From Myxococcus virescens (GTDB lineage Bacteria > Myxococcota > Myxococcia > Myxococcales > Myxococcaceae), in assembly GCF_900101905.1 (NCBI RefSeq), contig NZ_FNAJ01000002.1:682001-746000 (forward strand): a stretch of 64,000 nucleotides of DNA, read 5' to 3'. This document shows positions 28,325-38,375 of the stretch, in pieces. Each line of letters opens with the position of its first letter. Positions within the stretch are counted from its first letter, which is position 1. The notes below the pieces were generated by a model. It had not been told where the DNA came from, did no database searches, and saw nothing but the letters and a program-made list of their open reading frames with translations. The translations under genes and the position numbers were made by a program.

Positions 28325-29725
28325 GTGAGCACGAAGAACGTCCGTACCGAGAAAGACACCTTCGGTCCCATCGACGTCCCCGCCGACCGGCTGTGGGGCG
28401 CGCAGACGCAGCGCAGCCTCCAGAACTTCGCCATCTCCACCGAGCGCATGCCGCTGGCCCTCATCCGCGCCCTGGTGCTGGTGAAGAAGGCCGCCGCGCG
28501 GGTGAACGTGGAGAACGGCTCGCTGGCGAAGGAGAAGGGCGAGGCCATCATCCAGGCCGCGGACGAGGTGCTGGCCGGCCAGCACGACGCGGAGTTCCCC
28601 TTGAGCGTCTGGCAGACGGGCAGCGGGACGCAGACGAACATGAACACGAACGAGGTGCTCGCCAACCGCGCCTCGGAGCTGCTGGGCGGCGAGCGCGGCG
28701 AGGGCCGCAAGGTCCACCCCAACGACGACGTCAACAAGGGGCAGAGCTCCAACGACGTCTTCCCCACCGCGATGAGCGTGGCCGCCGTGGCCGCCATCAC
28801 CGAGCACGTGCTGCCGGAGCTGAAGGCGCTGCGCGACGTGCTCGCGCAGAAGGCCCGCGCCTTCCATGACGTGGTGAAGGTGGGCCGCACCCACTTGCAG
28901 GACGCCACGCCCCTGACGCTGGGGCAGGAGGTCAGCGGCTTCGTGGCGCAGCTGGACCACGCGAAGGGCCACCTGGAGCGCACCCTGCCTCACCTGTTGG
29001 AGCTGGCCCTGGGCGGCACGGCGGTGGGCACCGGCCTCAACGCCCCCAAGGGCTATGCCGAGCGGGTGGCGCAGGAGGTGGCCCAGCTCACCGGCCACCC
29101 CTTCGTCACCGCGCCCAACAAGTTCGAGGCGCTGGCCGCCAACGACGCGCTGGTGCAGGCGCACGGGGCGCTGAAGGGGCTGGCGGTGGTGCTCTTCAAG
29201 GTGGCCAACGACGTGCGCTGGCTGTCCTCGGGGCCGCGCTCGGGGCTGGCGGAAATCACCATCCCGGAGAACGAGCCGGGCAGCTCCATCATGCCGGGCA
29301 AGGTGAACCCCACCCAGAGTGAGGCGCTCACCATGCTGTGCGCCCAGGTGATGGGCAACGACGTCGCCGTCACCGTGGGCGGGGCGTCCGGCAACTTCCA
29401 GCTCAACGTCTTCAAGCCGCTCATCGCCCACAACCTGCTCCAGAGCTGCCGGTTGCTGGCGGACGGCATGCGCAGCTTCCGCCTGCACTGCGCGGTGGGC
29501 ATCGAGCCCAACCGGCCCCGCATCCAGGAGAACCTGGAGCGCAGCCTGATGCTCGTCACGGCGCTCAACCCCCACATCGGCTACGACAACGCGGCGAAAA
29601 TCGCCAAGACGGCCCACAGGGACGGCACGACGCTCAAGGAGACGGCCGTGGCGCTGGGGCTCGTCACACCCGAGCAGTTCGACCAGTGGGTCCGCCCGGA
29701 GGACATGACGGGCCACAAGGGGTAG
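28325..29725 (+). CDS. fumC: Fumarate hydratase, class II
   Basis: 466 residues. Iron-independent fumarase converting fumarate to malate in the TCA cycle. Signature [11 protein letters not shown] is intact (Ser in the catalytic loop), with [38 protein letters not shown] and [10 protein letters not shown]. Length typical. The start is GTG 28325 with GAGGAG upstream. Independent of the aceBA operon but functionally next to it in metabolism. Confidence 0.97.
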   Translation: MSTKNVRTEKDTFGPIDVPADRLWGAQTQRSLQNFAISTERMPLALIRALVLVKKAAARVNVENGSLAKEKGEAIIQAADEVLAGQHDAEFPLSVWQTGSGTQTNMNTNEVLANRASELLGGERGEGRKVHPNDDVNKGQSSNDVFPTAMSVAAVAAITEHVLPELKALRDVLAQKARAFHDVVKVGRTHLQDATPLTLGQEVSGFVAQLDHAKGHLERTLPHLLELALGGTAVGTGLNAPKGYAERVAQEVAQLTGHPFVTAPNKFEALAANDALVQAHGALKGLAVVLFKVANDVRWLSSGPRSGLAEITIPENEPGSSIMPGKVNPTQSEALTMLCAQVMGNDVAVTVGGASGNFQLNVFKPLIAHNLLQSCRLLADGMRSFRLHCAVGIEPNRPRIQENLERSLMLVTALNPHIGYDNAAKIAKTAHRDGTTLKETAVALGLVTPEQFDQWVRPEDMTGHKG

Positions 29726-29832
29726 GCCCCCAGGGGGGCAGGGGGGGCTCCGGCGTCGAAGCGTGGGGCAGCGTACGCTCCGGGAAGAAGGGACGGGCGC
29801 GGCGGCGGAAGGGCGATTAGGGTAGGGGCGTC

Positions 29833-30444
<612 letters not shown>

Positions 30445-30451
30445 GGCCCTT

Positions 30452-30478
30452 CCCGCCCCGGACGCATGCCGGGGCGGG
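30452..30478 (+). terminator. Hairpin after clpP
   Basis: Perfect 10-bp G+C stem (CCCGCCCCGG/CCGGGGCGGG) with a 7-nt loop, 8 nt after the clpP stop. No T-tract follows. Confidence 0.6.
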
Positions 30479-30590
30479 GTGCTCCTCCCGGCGGGGGGCC
30501 ACACGGGCGCCGCGCCGGACGCAGGCCCAGCACTGGACGTTTCCGGCTTCCCTGCCTGCAGGTGGCACGCGGCGTGCTCACCATGGGCAT

Positions 30591-31010
30591 ATGACGCCGA
30601 TCCGATTTCGCATCGTCCCCCGGTTCCTCTTGCCCGGCGCCATCCTGGCCTCCATGGCCTGCGCGACGGGGCCCACCGGCCGCCCCCCCGCCCCTCCCAG
30701 CTCGGCCGCCGTGCAGACGGAGCTGGGAGCCCGGGACGTGGTCCAGGCCGGTGAGGAATACGCCCGCAACAACGCACTGGTGCTGGCCGAGACCGGGGAG
30801 GCGGTGGAGATCCGCCCCAACTTCTGGCGCATCCGCTTCGGCCTCGCGGACCAGCCCGGCCGCGTGCTGGAGATCGAGTTCGATGAGCTGGCGCGCAGGG
30901 TCATCAATGCCCGCGAGCTGGAGGTCATCCCAGAGAACCCGGGTGACACCGCCCTGGGTGGCAGCGGCTCCGTGCCGGCGGCGGGGCAGCCCCGAGGCCC
31001 CATTCCCTGA
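30591..31010 (+). CDS. Small lipoprotein of unknown function
   Basis: 139 residues. Signal with lipobox ASMAC (Cys24). The mature protein has one compact region (about 45-105) with LVLAETGEAVEIRPNFWRIRFGL, ending in a Pro/Gly-rich tail. No known domain recognised. ATG 30591 chosen because it starts the signal peptide. Convergent with the DUF3293 gene. Confidence 0.72.
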   Translation: MTPIRFRIVPRFLLPGAILASMACATGPTGRPPAPPSSAAVQTELGARDVVQAGEEYARNNALVLAETGEAVEIRPNFWRIRFGLADQPGRVLEIEFDELARRVINARELEVIPENPGDTALGGSGSVPAAGQPRGPIP

Positions 31011-31021
31011 GCGTGGGCGTC

Positions 31022-31057
31022 GCCCCGCGCCCCGGTCCTCACGGGCGGCGCGGGGGC
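31022..31057. terminator. Possible bidirectional terminator
   Basis: GCCCCGCGCC and GGCGCGGGGGC form a ten-pair stem with one bulge in the 63 bp between convergent stops. Confidence 0.4.
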
Positions 31058-31073
31058 ACCCTGTCCGCGTGCT

Positions 31074-31538
31074 TCACGGGGCGGGTGCGCGGGCTTCCTC
31101 GCAGAACAGCAGCTCCGCCCGGCCTCCCGTGCGTCCCACGAGCACGGCGACCTGTCCGTAGGCGCGGCCGAAGCGCCCGGCCTCCTCGCGGGGAAGCCCG
31201 GGGACGAAGAGGCTCTGCTCGCACCAACTGCCGTCATCCGCCTCGCCCAGCGCGGGGGCGGCCCCCCAACCCCCGGCGACGAGCTGCGCGACCATGCGCT
31301 CCTGTGCGCGGCGGTTCTCCTCGTCGCTCCGCCACCGCGAGCCGGGATTCCACGCCGTCAGGAAGGCCCACTCGCGGTGGCCGCGCGCCGCAAGCGTTGC
31401 GTCCAGCGCCGGGTGCAAGGCGCCCGCCCGCAGGATTTGCTCGACACCCCCCGTGCTGGGATGGGGCCGGATGAGGTAGCGCGTCGCCGCGTAGGCCGTC
31501 GCCAACCGCTCGCGTTCGTGGTGGCTCATTCCGCTCAT
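31074..31538 (-). CDS. DUF3293 domain-containing protein
   Basis: 154 residues, cytoplasmic. Family pattern seen: AYAATRYLIRP near the start, AFLTAWNPGS in the middle (the conserved T-A-W/F-N-P-x-S motif), an ENRRAQERMVAQL helix, and WCEQSLFVPGLPREEA with FGRAYGQVAVLVG later. Function of the family is unknown. The start could be either of two ATGs at 31538 and 31529. Confidence 0.8.
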   Translation of the reverse strand: MSGMSHHERERLATAYAATRYLIRPHPSTGGVEQILRAGALHPALDATLAARGHREWAFLTAWNPGSRWRSDEENRRAQERMVAQLVAGGWGAAPALGEADDGSWCEQSLFVPGLPREEAGRFGRAYGQVAVLVGRTGGRAELLFCEEARAPAP

Positions 31539-31599
31539 GATGCGCTGCGTGCCTTCCGTGGAAAATCGGGTTTCGGATAATTCAATGTGAATGTTCGGT

Positions 31600-31800
31600 T
31601 CAGTGAGCCACGTCCAGATGGCGGACCCACTCGGAGCGGGTCGCTTCCAGGTTGGCCTTGAGCCGAGCGTCCTCGGCGCGGCCCCGACATCATCCCCACC
31701 GACTACACGGAGGAGACGGACCGCCGCCAGGACGGGCGCGACGGCAGCGACATCGAATACGGAGAGACGCACCGGGCTCCGGCGCACCCTGCCGGAGCAC
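31600..31800. pseudogene. Probable gene debris: two opposed coding remnants
   Basis: On the minus strand 31600-31680 reads as a protein-like C-terminus (AEDARLKANLEATRSEWVRH.. then stop) with no start. On the plus strand 31686-31775 reads DIIPTDYTEETDRRQDGRDG and on, also without a start. Both look like leftovers of genes cut by an old deletion. No complete gene is present between 31539 and 31803. Confidence 0.35.
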
Positions 31801-31803
31801 GGC

Positions 31804-33240
31804 TCAGGGCGTGGACCGCACCCCGCCCGTCACTCGTTTCACCGTGCGGCCCGCGGGAAGCATGTCACCGGGCTGCACGCCGTTGATGATGGACAGCTCC
31901 TCCACGGGGATGGTGGACGGGTGCTGCTCGTTGAACTGCTGCAACGTCATGGGGGACGTCACCTTCGCCAGTTCAATTCGTGCGGGCTGGACGGCCAGCG
32001 CCGAGGCATCCGTGAGCTCGCCGAAGCTGGAGAAGGTCGCGCGGAAGGCGTCCTCGTAGGTGGGAAGCTGCTGCGCGCCGGTGTAGCCCAGGAGCTGGAG
32101 CGTGGTGCCGCCCTGGGTCACGAAGGCCGTGACGCCGGCGATGACGCCCTGCTCCGTCTGCGCCTGGAAGAACGCGGCGCCCGGCGGGAAGCCAGTGGGC
32201 GCCGCGCTCACCGGCTGGATGCCTTCCTGCGCGAGGAAGCGCCGCATCGCCTCCTGCGGTGCGATGTTGCCGGTGGGCACCAGCCCGACGATGGCGTCCT
32301 CCTGCGGGCTGATGCCCGCAACCTGCTGCGGCTGGTTCGCCGTCTTCCATCCCTGGGGGAAGGTGAGCTGGAAGCGCAGTCCCGGGTGCATGAAGACGTT
32401 GCCCCGGAAGAAGCCCTGCCGCGGGTCGTCGCCGTAGGCCATGCCCTGGAGCATGGCGAGGTATTCCTCCCGGCCATCCTTGAGCTGGTTGAAGTCCACG
32501 TTGGCTTTCGCGGCGCGCTCCTTCGCCGTCTTCACGCGGTCGCCCGGGTCGGGGTGGGTGGACAGCCACGTGGGGAGGCTCTGTCCACCCGCGGCCTTGC
32601 CCACGCGGTCCAGGGTGGCGAAGACGTTGGCCGCCTGGCGCACGTCGTAGCCGGCGTTCAGCATGTACTTGAAGCCCAGTTCGTCCGCCTGGCGCTCGTC
32701 GTCGCGGCCGTACTTGAGGAACAGCAGTTGGAGGCCAGCGGCGGCCAGCCCCCCGAAGCGGGCCACGTCCTCGCTGAGCACGCTGCCCAGCAGCAGGCCG
32801 GCCTGGGCGAGCTGCGCCTGGGACAGCTGCTCCACGGAGTGCCGGGCGGTGATGTGGGCGATTTCGTGCCCCAGCACGGAGGCCAGCTCCGCCTCGGAGT
32901 TCATCGCGGTCAGCAGGCCCCGCGTCACGAACACGGGCCCTCCGGGGAGGGCGAAGGCATTCACCACGGGGTCATCCACGGCCTGGACCGTCCAGGGCAG
33001 CTCCGGCCTTTCGGAGGCCTTCGCCATGGGCAGGCCCACCCGGGCGACGTATTCCTGAACCTTGGGCTCCTGGATGAGGCCAATGGACCCGCGCACCTCC
33101 TCCGCGCTCTGCTTGCCCAGGGCAATCTCGTCCTGTTGAGAGACGAGCGACAGCATGCGCTTGCCGGTGGCGGGGTTGCGCACGCAGGTGGTCAGCGAGA
33201 GCAGGGCCAGCAGCGGCAGCAGCCGGAGTCGTGAAGTCAT
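31804..33240 (-). CDS. M48-family zinc metalloprotease lipoprotein
   Basis: 478 residues. Lipobox SLTTC (Cys19). Catalytic zinc motif HEIAH at 125-129 within ASVLGHEIAHITARHS, and a downstream DERQADELG segment supplying the third ligand. The N-terminal NPATGKRMLSLVS is typical of periplasmic M48 proteases of the BepA/LoiP type, which act on outer-membrane protein quality control. The C-terminal 200 residues (from about 290) form an extra beta-rich part of unknown role rather than the usual TPR domain. Start ATG 33240. Confidence 0.9.
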   Translation of the reverse strand: MTSRLRLLPLLALLSLTTCVRNPATGKRMLSLVSQQDEIALGKQSAEEVRGSIGLIQEPKVQEYVARVGLPMAKASERPELPWTVQAVDDPVVNAFALPGGPVFVTRGLLTAMNSEAELASVLGHEIAHITARHSVEQLSQAQLAQAGLLLGSVLSEDVARFGGLAAAGLQLLFLKYGRDDERQADELGFKYMLNAGYDVRQAANVFATLDRVGKAAGGQSLPTWLSTHPDPGDRVKTAKERAAKANVDFNQLKDGREEYLAMLQGMAYGDDPRQGFFRGNVFMHPGLRFQLTFPQGWKTANQPQQVAGISPQEDAIVGLVPTGNIAPQEAMRRFLAQEGIQPVSAAPTGFPPGAAFFQAQTEQGVIAGVTAFVTQGGTTLQLLGYTGAQQLPTYEDAFRATFSSFGELTDASALAVQPARIELAKVTSPMTLQQFNEQHPSTIPVEELSIINGVQPGDMLPAGRTVKRVTGGVRSTP

Positions 33241-33387
33241 GGGGCCTTCCTGGTAGTGGTGGATGCGCAAATAGGTCAGCGGCGGCACGGCGACCACGGT
33301 GGGGGTGGACGGGTCGTCACTGCTGGACAGTCGGGCGCGCGCACCGGGCCCGCTTCCGTTAGCTTCTCTTCGCGAGGAGGCGTTCGA

Positions 33388-34014
33388 ATGGATTCGGATT
33401 CGCTCGAAGCACGGATGGCGCGGCTGGAGCGCAGTTGTCGGCGGTGGCAGGGGCTGACGTTCACCGCGCTCGCGTTGGCGGGACTGGGGCTGGGCGCGGC
33501 GGCGCTCCGGGGCGAAGACGTGTCCTCTGGGACGCTGGTGGCCTCCCGGCTGGTGCTCACGGACGCGCGCGGGCAGACGCGGGCCACGCTGGACACCGAC
33601 GCGCAGGGCAACGCGGGCCTGGTGCTGCGCGACGGCGCGGGCCGGCCCCGGGCGCTGCTGGGCGTGGGCGAGGACGGCTCGCCCCGGCTGCGCTTCTCCA
33701 CCGCGGAGGGCCAGTCCCTGGCGGAGCTGATGGTGTACTCCGACGAGGCGCCGCGCCTGACGCTGTCCAAGCCCGGCGGCGGGGAGCTGTTCGCGGTGGG
33801 CCTTCAGGTGGATGGCTCGTCGCGGCTGGAGCTGTCGGACGCGGACGGACGGCCCCGGGCCATCCTGGGTGCGGACGAGCATGGCTCTCCCGGTCTGGTG
33901 CTGAGGGACCGCAAGGGGCTGCCACGCGTGGCGCTCCGGGTGTCGCCGTCGGATGGCGCCAGCCTGGTGGTGGAAGGCCAGGACGGCGCGGTGTTCCGCG
34001 CGCCCGGCGGCTGA
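33388..34014 (+). CDS. Single-pass membrane protein with beta-strand repeats
   Basis: 208 residues. A short helical N-terminus (LEARMARLERSCRRWQ), one membrane segment (about 20-42) and then a series of repeats built on D-A-x-G-x-x-R-A-x-L (DARGQTRATL, DGAGRPRALLG, DADGRPRAILG, DRKGLPRVAL). These likely form a small beta-solenoid or propeller outside the membrane. GAGGAGG seven nt upstream supports ATG 33388. No function recognised. Confidence 0.75.
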   Translation: MDSDSLEARMARLERSCRRWQGLTFTALALAGLGLGAAALRGEDVSSGTLVASRLVLTDARGQTRATLDTDAQGNAGLVLRDGAGRPRALLGVGEDGSPRLRFSTAEGQSLAELMVYSDEAPRLTLSKPGGGELFAVGLQVDGSSRLELSDADGRPRAILGADEHGSPGLVLRDRKGLPRVALRVSPSDGASLVVEGQDGAVFRAPGG

Positions 34015-34022
34015 GCCGAAGG

Positions 34023-34508
34023 CTACAGCGTGGGCGGTACCACCTTGTAGCCGCGCTGGAGCAGCGGCGACAGGCGGTCGGAGATGTCCCAGGACTCCAC
34101 CACCTTGCCGTCGCGCAGCCGGTACAGGGAGTGCCCTTGCAGCAGGAGGGGCTGGGGGGCCGGTGCGGTGGCCTTCCAGTGCGCGAGCACCAGGTCGCCG
34201 TCCGCCACCAGGTGGAGGATGTCGAACTTCAGCTCGGGGAACGTCTTGAAGCTGGCCTCCGCCTGCTGACGGATGAAGGCGGGCCCCACGGCGTTGAGGG
34301 GCGCGCCCTGGGAGCGGTCCACGAAGTCCTCGGCGATGAACTCCGGGATGCGGTCCAGCTTGCGCAGGTTGTAGAGCTCCTCGGTGAGCTGCCGCACCCG
34401 CTGCTTGTTCTGGGCCTCCAGGGCGGCCGCGCGCTCCACGGGAGACATCGTGGCGCATCCCGACAGCCACCCGAGGGCGCACATCAGAATCGTCGTGTGT
34501 CGTGTCAT
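34023..34508 (-). CDS. SnoaL-like / ester cyclase-type lipoprotein
   Basis: 161 residues. Lipobox WLSGC (Cys18). The mature part matches the NTF2-like SnoaL fold: FIAEDFVDRSQGAP, FKTFPELKFDILHLVADGDLVLAHW, then LRDGKVVESWDISD. In polyketide cyclases a His/Asp pair acts in this fold; here D-R-S-Q replaces the common D-H-x. Enzyme or binding role unknown. Start ATG 34508 chosen for the signal peptide. Convergent with the preceding gene (8 bp apart). Confidence 0.75.
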   Translation of the reverse strand: MTRHTTILMCALGWLSGCATMSPVERAAALEAQNKQRVRQLTEELYNLRKLDRIPEFIAEDFVDRSQGAPLNAVGPAFIRQQAEASFKTFPELKFDILHLVADGDLVLAHWKATAPAPQPLLLQGHSLYRLRDGKVVESWDISDRLSPLLQRGYKVVPPTL

Positions 34509-34571
34509 GGCCCCACGATGCTGTGCATAGGGGAGGCAGGCGGGCAGTGCCGCCTGCCTCAAACGTTCACC

Positions 34572-36905
34572 TCATGGCGACAGGTGGCCCAATCCAATGG
34601 GCGCGGCGAGGCAGGTGTCCGGTACTCCAAACGCGTTCACCAGCGCCACCGCGTCCGGGCGGAGCTCGGCGCACAGCCGCGTCACCTCCTTGCGGATGGC
34701 CTTCGCCTTGGTGCCCTCCAGCCACCCGTGCTCCTGGAACCAGCCGTTGGCGGACTCCAGGCAGGACAGGCCGTAGAGGTCGCACAGGCGTCCCAGCACC
34801 GTCTTCAACCCGGGGTCCTTCACGTCGGCCACGCCCTCGAGGAACTGCTCCAGCACCAGCCGCTCCACGTGGGCGTGCGCCAGCTCCAGCAGGTGGACCT
34901 GGACCTGGTTGAAGGCCTCGAAGGCCTCCACGCCCGCGCTCAGCCGCTTGCGCAGGCGCCGCGACACGGTGGCCAGCAGCTCGTCCTCACGGAAGCGCAG
35001 CGCGCGCAGGTGATAGTCGTTGTCGCGCAGGTGGTCGCTGTCGGTGCGCCGCGCGGCGAAGGGGTTGCGGTCCACCACGGCGGTGGCCCGGTCCGCCAGC
35101 AGCTTCAGCACCGCGAAGACGCGGTCGTCCTCGAAGCGCTGCCGGTAGCCGGTGAGCAGGCCCTTGGCGACCAGCTGCATCAGCACCGTGTTGTCGCCCT
35201 CGAAGGTGGTGAACACGTCCGTGTCCGCCTTGAGCGCCGCCAGCCGGTTGGCCTGGAGGTAGCCCTGGCCGCCGCACGCCTCGCGCGCCTCCTGGAGGAC
35301 GGCGGTGGTGTGCCAGGTGCTGTAGGCCTTGAGGCCGGCCGCCAGCGACTCCACCTCGCGCGCGTCCTCCTCGGTGCGCTTCACGTAGCGCTCGACGAGG
35401 TATTCGAGCGCGAAGTCCATGGCGTACGTCTTGGCCAGGGGCACGAGCAGGCGCCGCTGGTGGGCCTGGTGGTCCAACAGGCGGAACTCCTGGTCGCCCG
35501 CGGGGCCGAACTGGCGCCGCAGGTCGCCGTAGCGCACGGCGATGGTGAGCCCGCTCTTGGCCGCGCTCAGCGCCGCGGCGGCCACGCTCACTCGGCCCGC
35601 CACCAGCGTGCCCAGCATGGTGAAGAAGCGCTTGGAGTCGCCGGTGATGGCGCTGGTGTATTCGCCCTGCGCGTTCACCTGTCCGAAGCGGTCCAGCAGG
35701 TTCTCCCGTGGGACGCGGACGTGCTCGAACCAGATGCGGCCGTTGTCCACGCCGTTGAGGCCCATCTTCTCGCCGCAGTCCTCGATGCGAATCCCGGGCA
35801 GCACCTTCCCGGTCAGGTCGCGCAGTGGCACCAGCAGCGCGTGGACGCCCAGCGCCCGGCCGCCGACCTCGAGCTGCGCGAACACGGTGGCGATGCGCCC
35901 GTGCCGCGCGGCGTTGCCAATCCACTCCTTGCGCGCCGTCTCCGTCGGCGTGTGCACCACGAACTCGCCGGCCTCCGCGTCGTAGCGGGCCACCGTCTCC
36001 ACGTCCCGGACGTTGGAGCCGTGGCCCAGCTCGCTCATGGCGAAGCAGCCGGGCAGCTCCAGCGAGGCCACCTGGGGCAGGTACTTCCGGTGGTGCTTCT
36101 CGGTGCCGAGGAAGAGGATGCTGGCGCCGAAGAGGCCGAAGTGGACGCCGGCCTTGATGACGAGGCTCAGGTCGAAATAGGCCAGCGTTTCGAAGGCGGT
36201 CACGAAGGCGCCCAGGTCCGCGCTCGTCTCATTGTCCGCGGGGAAGGCGATGCGCCCCAGTCCGTGGTCGGCCATGGCCTTGAGCCAGGCGAGCACCTTG
36301 TCGCGGTACTTCGCGGTGTCGCGGGTGTCCGTGTAGCGGAAGGCCGGGTCCGCCAGCCACTGTCGCACCTGGGCGCGCGTCTCCGGATAGGTCCGGTCCA
36401 GCACGGCGCGCAGCGCCTCCGGGTCGAAGGAGGTGGGCGTGCCCTCATGGGCGCGGCTGGGGGACGCGGCGGGGACGAGCGCGCGGACGGCCTCGCTGCC
36501 GGAGACGCCCAGGGACGCCTCCAGCTGCGCCAGCGCGCGCGTCAGCTCCGGCATGGGCGCGGGGAGGCCCTCGTCGCCGTTGCCCACCTGGGCGAGCCGC
36601 GCGCCCAGCTCGGCGAGGTTGTTGTGTTCGCTGTGGGACAGTCGCTCGGCGGTGCGGCGGATGTGCTCGCGCACCTGGGCCAGCTCACCGGGGCTGGGCG
36701 GCACCAGCGGGTCCAGCCAGCGCGCCAGCACGGTGTTGGCACGCAGGTCCAACCAGGGCTGCGCGCGGGCGGCGGAGCCCATGGCGCGAATCTCCTCTGG
36801 CGTGAGCTCCCCATCCGTCCAGGCCACGTACAGCATGGGCACGAGCGGAGCGAGTCGAGGAAGGGACAGCAGCTCGTGGGCTGTCGGTCGGGTGTCATCC
36901 ACCAT
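34572..36905 (-). CDS. Acyl-CoA oxidase/dehydrogenase with extra N-terminal domain
   Basis: 777 residues, larger than ordinary acyl-CoA dehydrogenases (about 380) and built like eukaryotic peroxisomal ACOX. Residues about 190-600 carry the FAD-binding dehydrogenase core: CFAMSELGHGSNV, ARKEWIGNAARH, IRIEDCGEKMGLNGVDNGRIWFEHVRVPRENLL, and TTFEGDNTVLMQL, where Glu matches the ACOX catalytic base. EACGGQGYLQANRL precedes it. Residues about 10-80 (LVPMLYVAWTDGELTPEEI...) resemble a TerB-like helical domain not usual in ACOX. Acts in fatty-acid beta-oxidation, possibly consuming oxygen; this cannot be told from sequence alone. Confidence 0.86.
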   Translation of the reverse strand: MVDDTRPTAHELLSLPRLAPLVPMLYVAWTDGELTPEEIRAMGSAARAQPWLDLRANTVLARWLDPLVPPSPGELAQVREHIRRTAERLSHSEHNNLAELGARLAQVGNGDEGLPAPMPELTRALAQLEASLGVSGSEAVRALVPAASPSRAHEGTPTSFDPEALRAVLDRTYPETRAQVRQWLADPAFRYTDTRDTAKYRDKVLAWLKAMADHGLGRIAFPADNETSADLGAFVTAFETLAYFDLSLVIKAGVHFGLFGASILFLGTEKHHRKYLPQVASLELPGCFAMSELGHGSNVRDVETVARYDAEAGEFVVHTPTETARKEWIGNAARHGRIATVFAQLEVGGRALGVHALLVPLRDLTGKVLPGIRIEDCGEKMGLNGVDNGRIWFEHVRVPRENLLDRFGQVNAQGEYTSAITGDSKRFFTMLGTLVAGRVSVAAAALSAAKSGLTIAVRYGDLRRQFGPAGDQEFRLLDHQAHQRRLLVPLAKTYAMDFALEYLVERYVKRTEEDAREVESLAAGLKAYSTWHTTAVLQEAREACGGQGYLQANRLAALKADTDVFTTFEGDNTVLMQLVAKGLLTGYRQRFEDDRVFAVLKLLADRATAVVDRNPFAARRTDSDHLRDNDYHLRALRFREDELLATVSRRLRKRLSAGVEAFEAFNQVQVHLLELAHAHVERLVLEQFLEGVADVKDPGLKTVLGRLCDLYGLSCLESANGWFQEHGWLEGTKAKAIRKEVTRLCAELRPDAVALVNAFGVPDTCLAAPIGLGHLSP

Positions 36906-37046
36906 GGTTGGCGCTCCTGGAGGCTCGAGGACGGGCGCAGTGTGGCCAGCCTGCCGCCGCGCGGCAACGGGAAGCATGCGTCGGGCCCAAGGCAGGCGGG
37001 CAGGCGCGGCATTCCAAGCGGAGGGAGGCATCCCTAGCTTGCCCGT

Positions 37047-38321
37047 ATGGATGAAATGCAGGAGCTGGAGGCGCTGATTCCCAAGCCCGGGGCGCTGGGC
37101 TTCTCGGGGAGCGTGGAGCGTGCGCGACATGAGATGCACGGGCCCTTCACGCTGCCGCCGGGGCCGGAGGCCTTCTCCTTCGCGCTGTATCAGTCCACGG
37201 GCGTGGGGCTGATTCCCGGACACGCGCTGGAGTTGTTGGAGAACGGCGCGGTCTTCGAGCGCATGCTGGCGGACATCCGCGCCGCCCAAAGCAGCGTCCA
37301 TGTCCTGGTGTACATCTGGCGGCCCTGTGAGCTGTCGGACCGTGTCGTGGAGGCGCTGGTGGAGCGCGCCCGGGCGGGCGTGGCGTGCCGCGTGGTGGTG
37401 GACCCGGTGGGCAGCGAGGAGATTCGCGGCGACCGTGACTTCGACCAGAAGGTGGAGAAGGTGCTCACGGACGCCGGGGTGGAGGTCCACTACTTCCGGC
37501 TCCTTGCGGGCAAGGTGCTGGGCCGTCTGCTGGGGCGCAGTCACCAGAAGCTCGTCATCGTCGACGGGCGCATTGGCTACACGGGCGGCTTCGGCATCTG
37601 GAAGGTGTGGGAAGGCGACGGCCTGAAGCCGGACGAGTGGCGCGACACGCACATCCGCGTGGAGGGCCCCGAGGTGCGCCGGATGCAGTTGTCGTTCTCC
37701 CGGCACTGGCAGGAGTCGGGTGGCGGGTTGATTCCACCGAGCGCCTTTCCGGAAGCGGAACCCGCGGGCCCCTGCGCCGCGGGCTTCATCGACAGCGCGG
37801 GCAAGCTGGGCCTCACCGACGCGGAGCGAATGATTCGCATCGTGATTGGCGCCGCGCGTGAGCGCATCTGGATTGCCAACGCGTACTTCTCACCGCCCAA
37901 CGCGATTCTGGAGCAGCTGGAGGAGAAGTGCCGTCAGGGCGTGGAGATTCGCGTCCTGGGGCCGGGGCCCAACCATGACGTGCCCATCATGAGGGCGTCC
38001 CAGCGCTCGACGTACGAGCGGCTGCTGGCCGCGGGCGTGCGCATCTGGGAGTACCAGCCGTCGATGCTGCACTCGAAGACGCTGCTCGTGGACGACTGGC
38101 TCGCCGTGGTGGGCTCCACCAACATGGACTCGCTGTCGCTCAACAAGCTGAAGGAGGGCTCGCTCGTCATCCACGACGCGTCCTTCGTCCGCAAGCTGGC
38201 GCGGTGCTGGGCCAGGGACCTGCGGCACTCGAAGGAAATCACGCTGGAGAATGGGGGCCGCACCAACCCCTGGCGGCGGCTGGCACGGCGGGCGACGCAG
38301 CTCGTGGGGCAGGACCGGTAG
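37047..38321 (+). CDS. Phospholipase D / cardiolipin synthase-like protein
   Basis: 424 residues. Two HKD motifs: His166-x-Lys-x4-Asp (HQKLVIVDG) with YTGG, and His342-x-Lys-x4-Asp (HSKTLLVDD) with GSTNMD. These make the covalent phosphohistidine used to move phosphatidyl groups. No transmembrane segments at the N-terminus, so closer to ClsB-type enzymes. The last 15 codons and stop (RLARRATQLVGQDR) recur at 46570-46614 beside nth; see the repeat entries. Start ATG 37047. Confidence 0.9.
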   Translation: MDEMQELEALIPKPGALGFSGSVERARHEMHGPFTLPPGPEAFSFALYQSTGVGLIPGHALELLENGAVFERMLADIRAAQSSVHVLVYIWRPCELSDRVVEALVERARAGVACRVVVDPVGSEEIRGDRDFDQKVEKVLTDAGVEVHYFRLLAGKVLGRLLGRSHQKLVIVDGRIGYTGGFGIWKVWEGDGLKPDEWRDTHIRVEGPEVRRMQLSFSRHWQESGGGLIPPSAFPEAEPAGPCAAGFIDSAGKLGLTDAERMIRIVIGAARERIWIANAYFSPPNAILEQLEEKCRQGVEIRVLGPGPNHDVPIMRASQRSTYERLLAAGVRIWEYQPSMLHSKTLLVDDWLAVVGSTNMDSLSLNKLKEGSLVIHDASFVRKLARCWARDLRHSKEITLENGGRTNPWRRLARRATQLVGQDR

Positions 38322-38323
38322 CG
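38277..38323 (+). repeat. Left copy of 47-bp direct repeat (3' end of phospholipase D gene)
   Basis: Matches 46570-46616 at 44 of 47 positions; the last 26 bases are identical. The three differences fall at third codon positions and are synonymous. The repeat brackets the proposed island, with an offset of 8293 bp. Confidence 0.85.
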
Positions 38324-38335
38324 AGGGGAACGGCC

Positions 38336-38359
38336 GCCGGTGGGCCTCCCCCCGCCGGC
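38336..38359. terminator. Hairpin between convergent phospholipase D and LamG genes
   Basis: Nine-pair stem (GCCGGTGGG/CCCGCCGGC, one G-U pair) in the 54 bp between convergent stops. No T-tract. Confidence 0.5.
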
Positions 38360-38375
38360 CCTGTGTCAGCGTGCT

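Noticed and set aside
33435-37037. 1200-codon open frame on the plus strand
   Set aside because: Shadow of the SnoaL-like and acyl-CoA oxidase genes on the other strand, which have clear family motifs.
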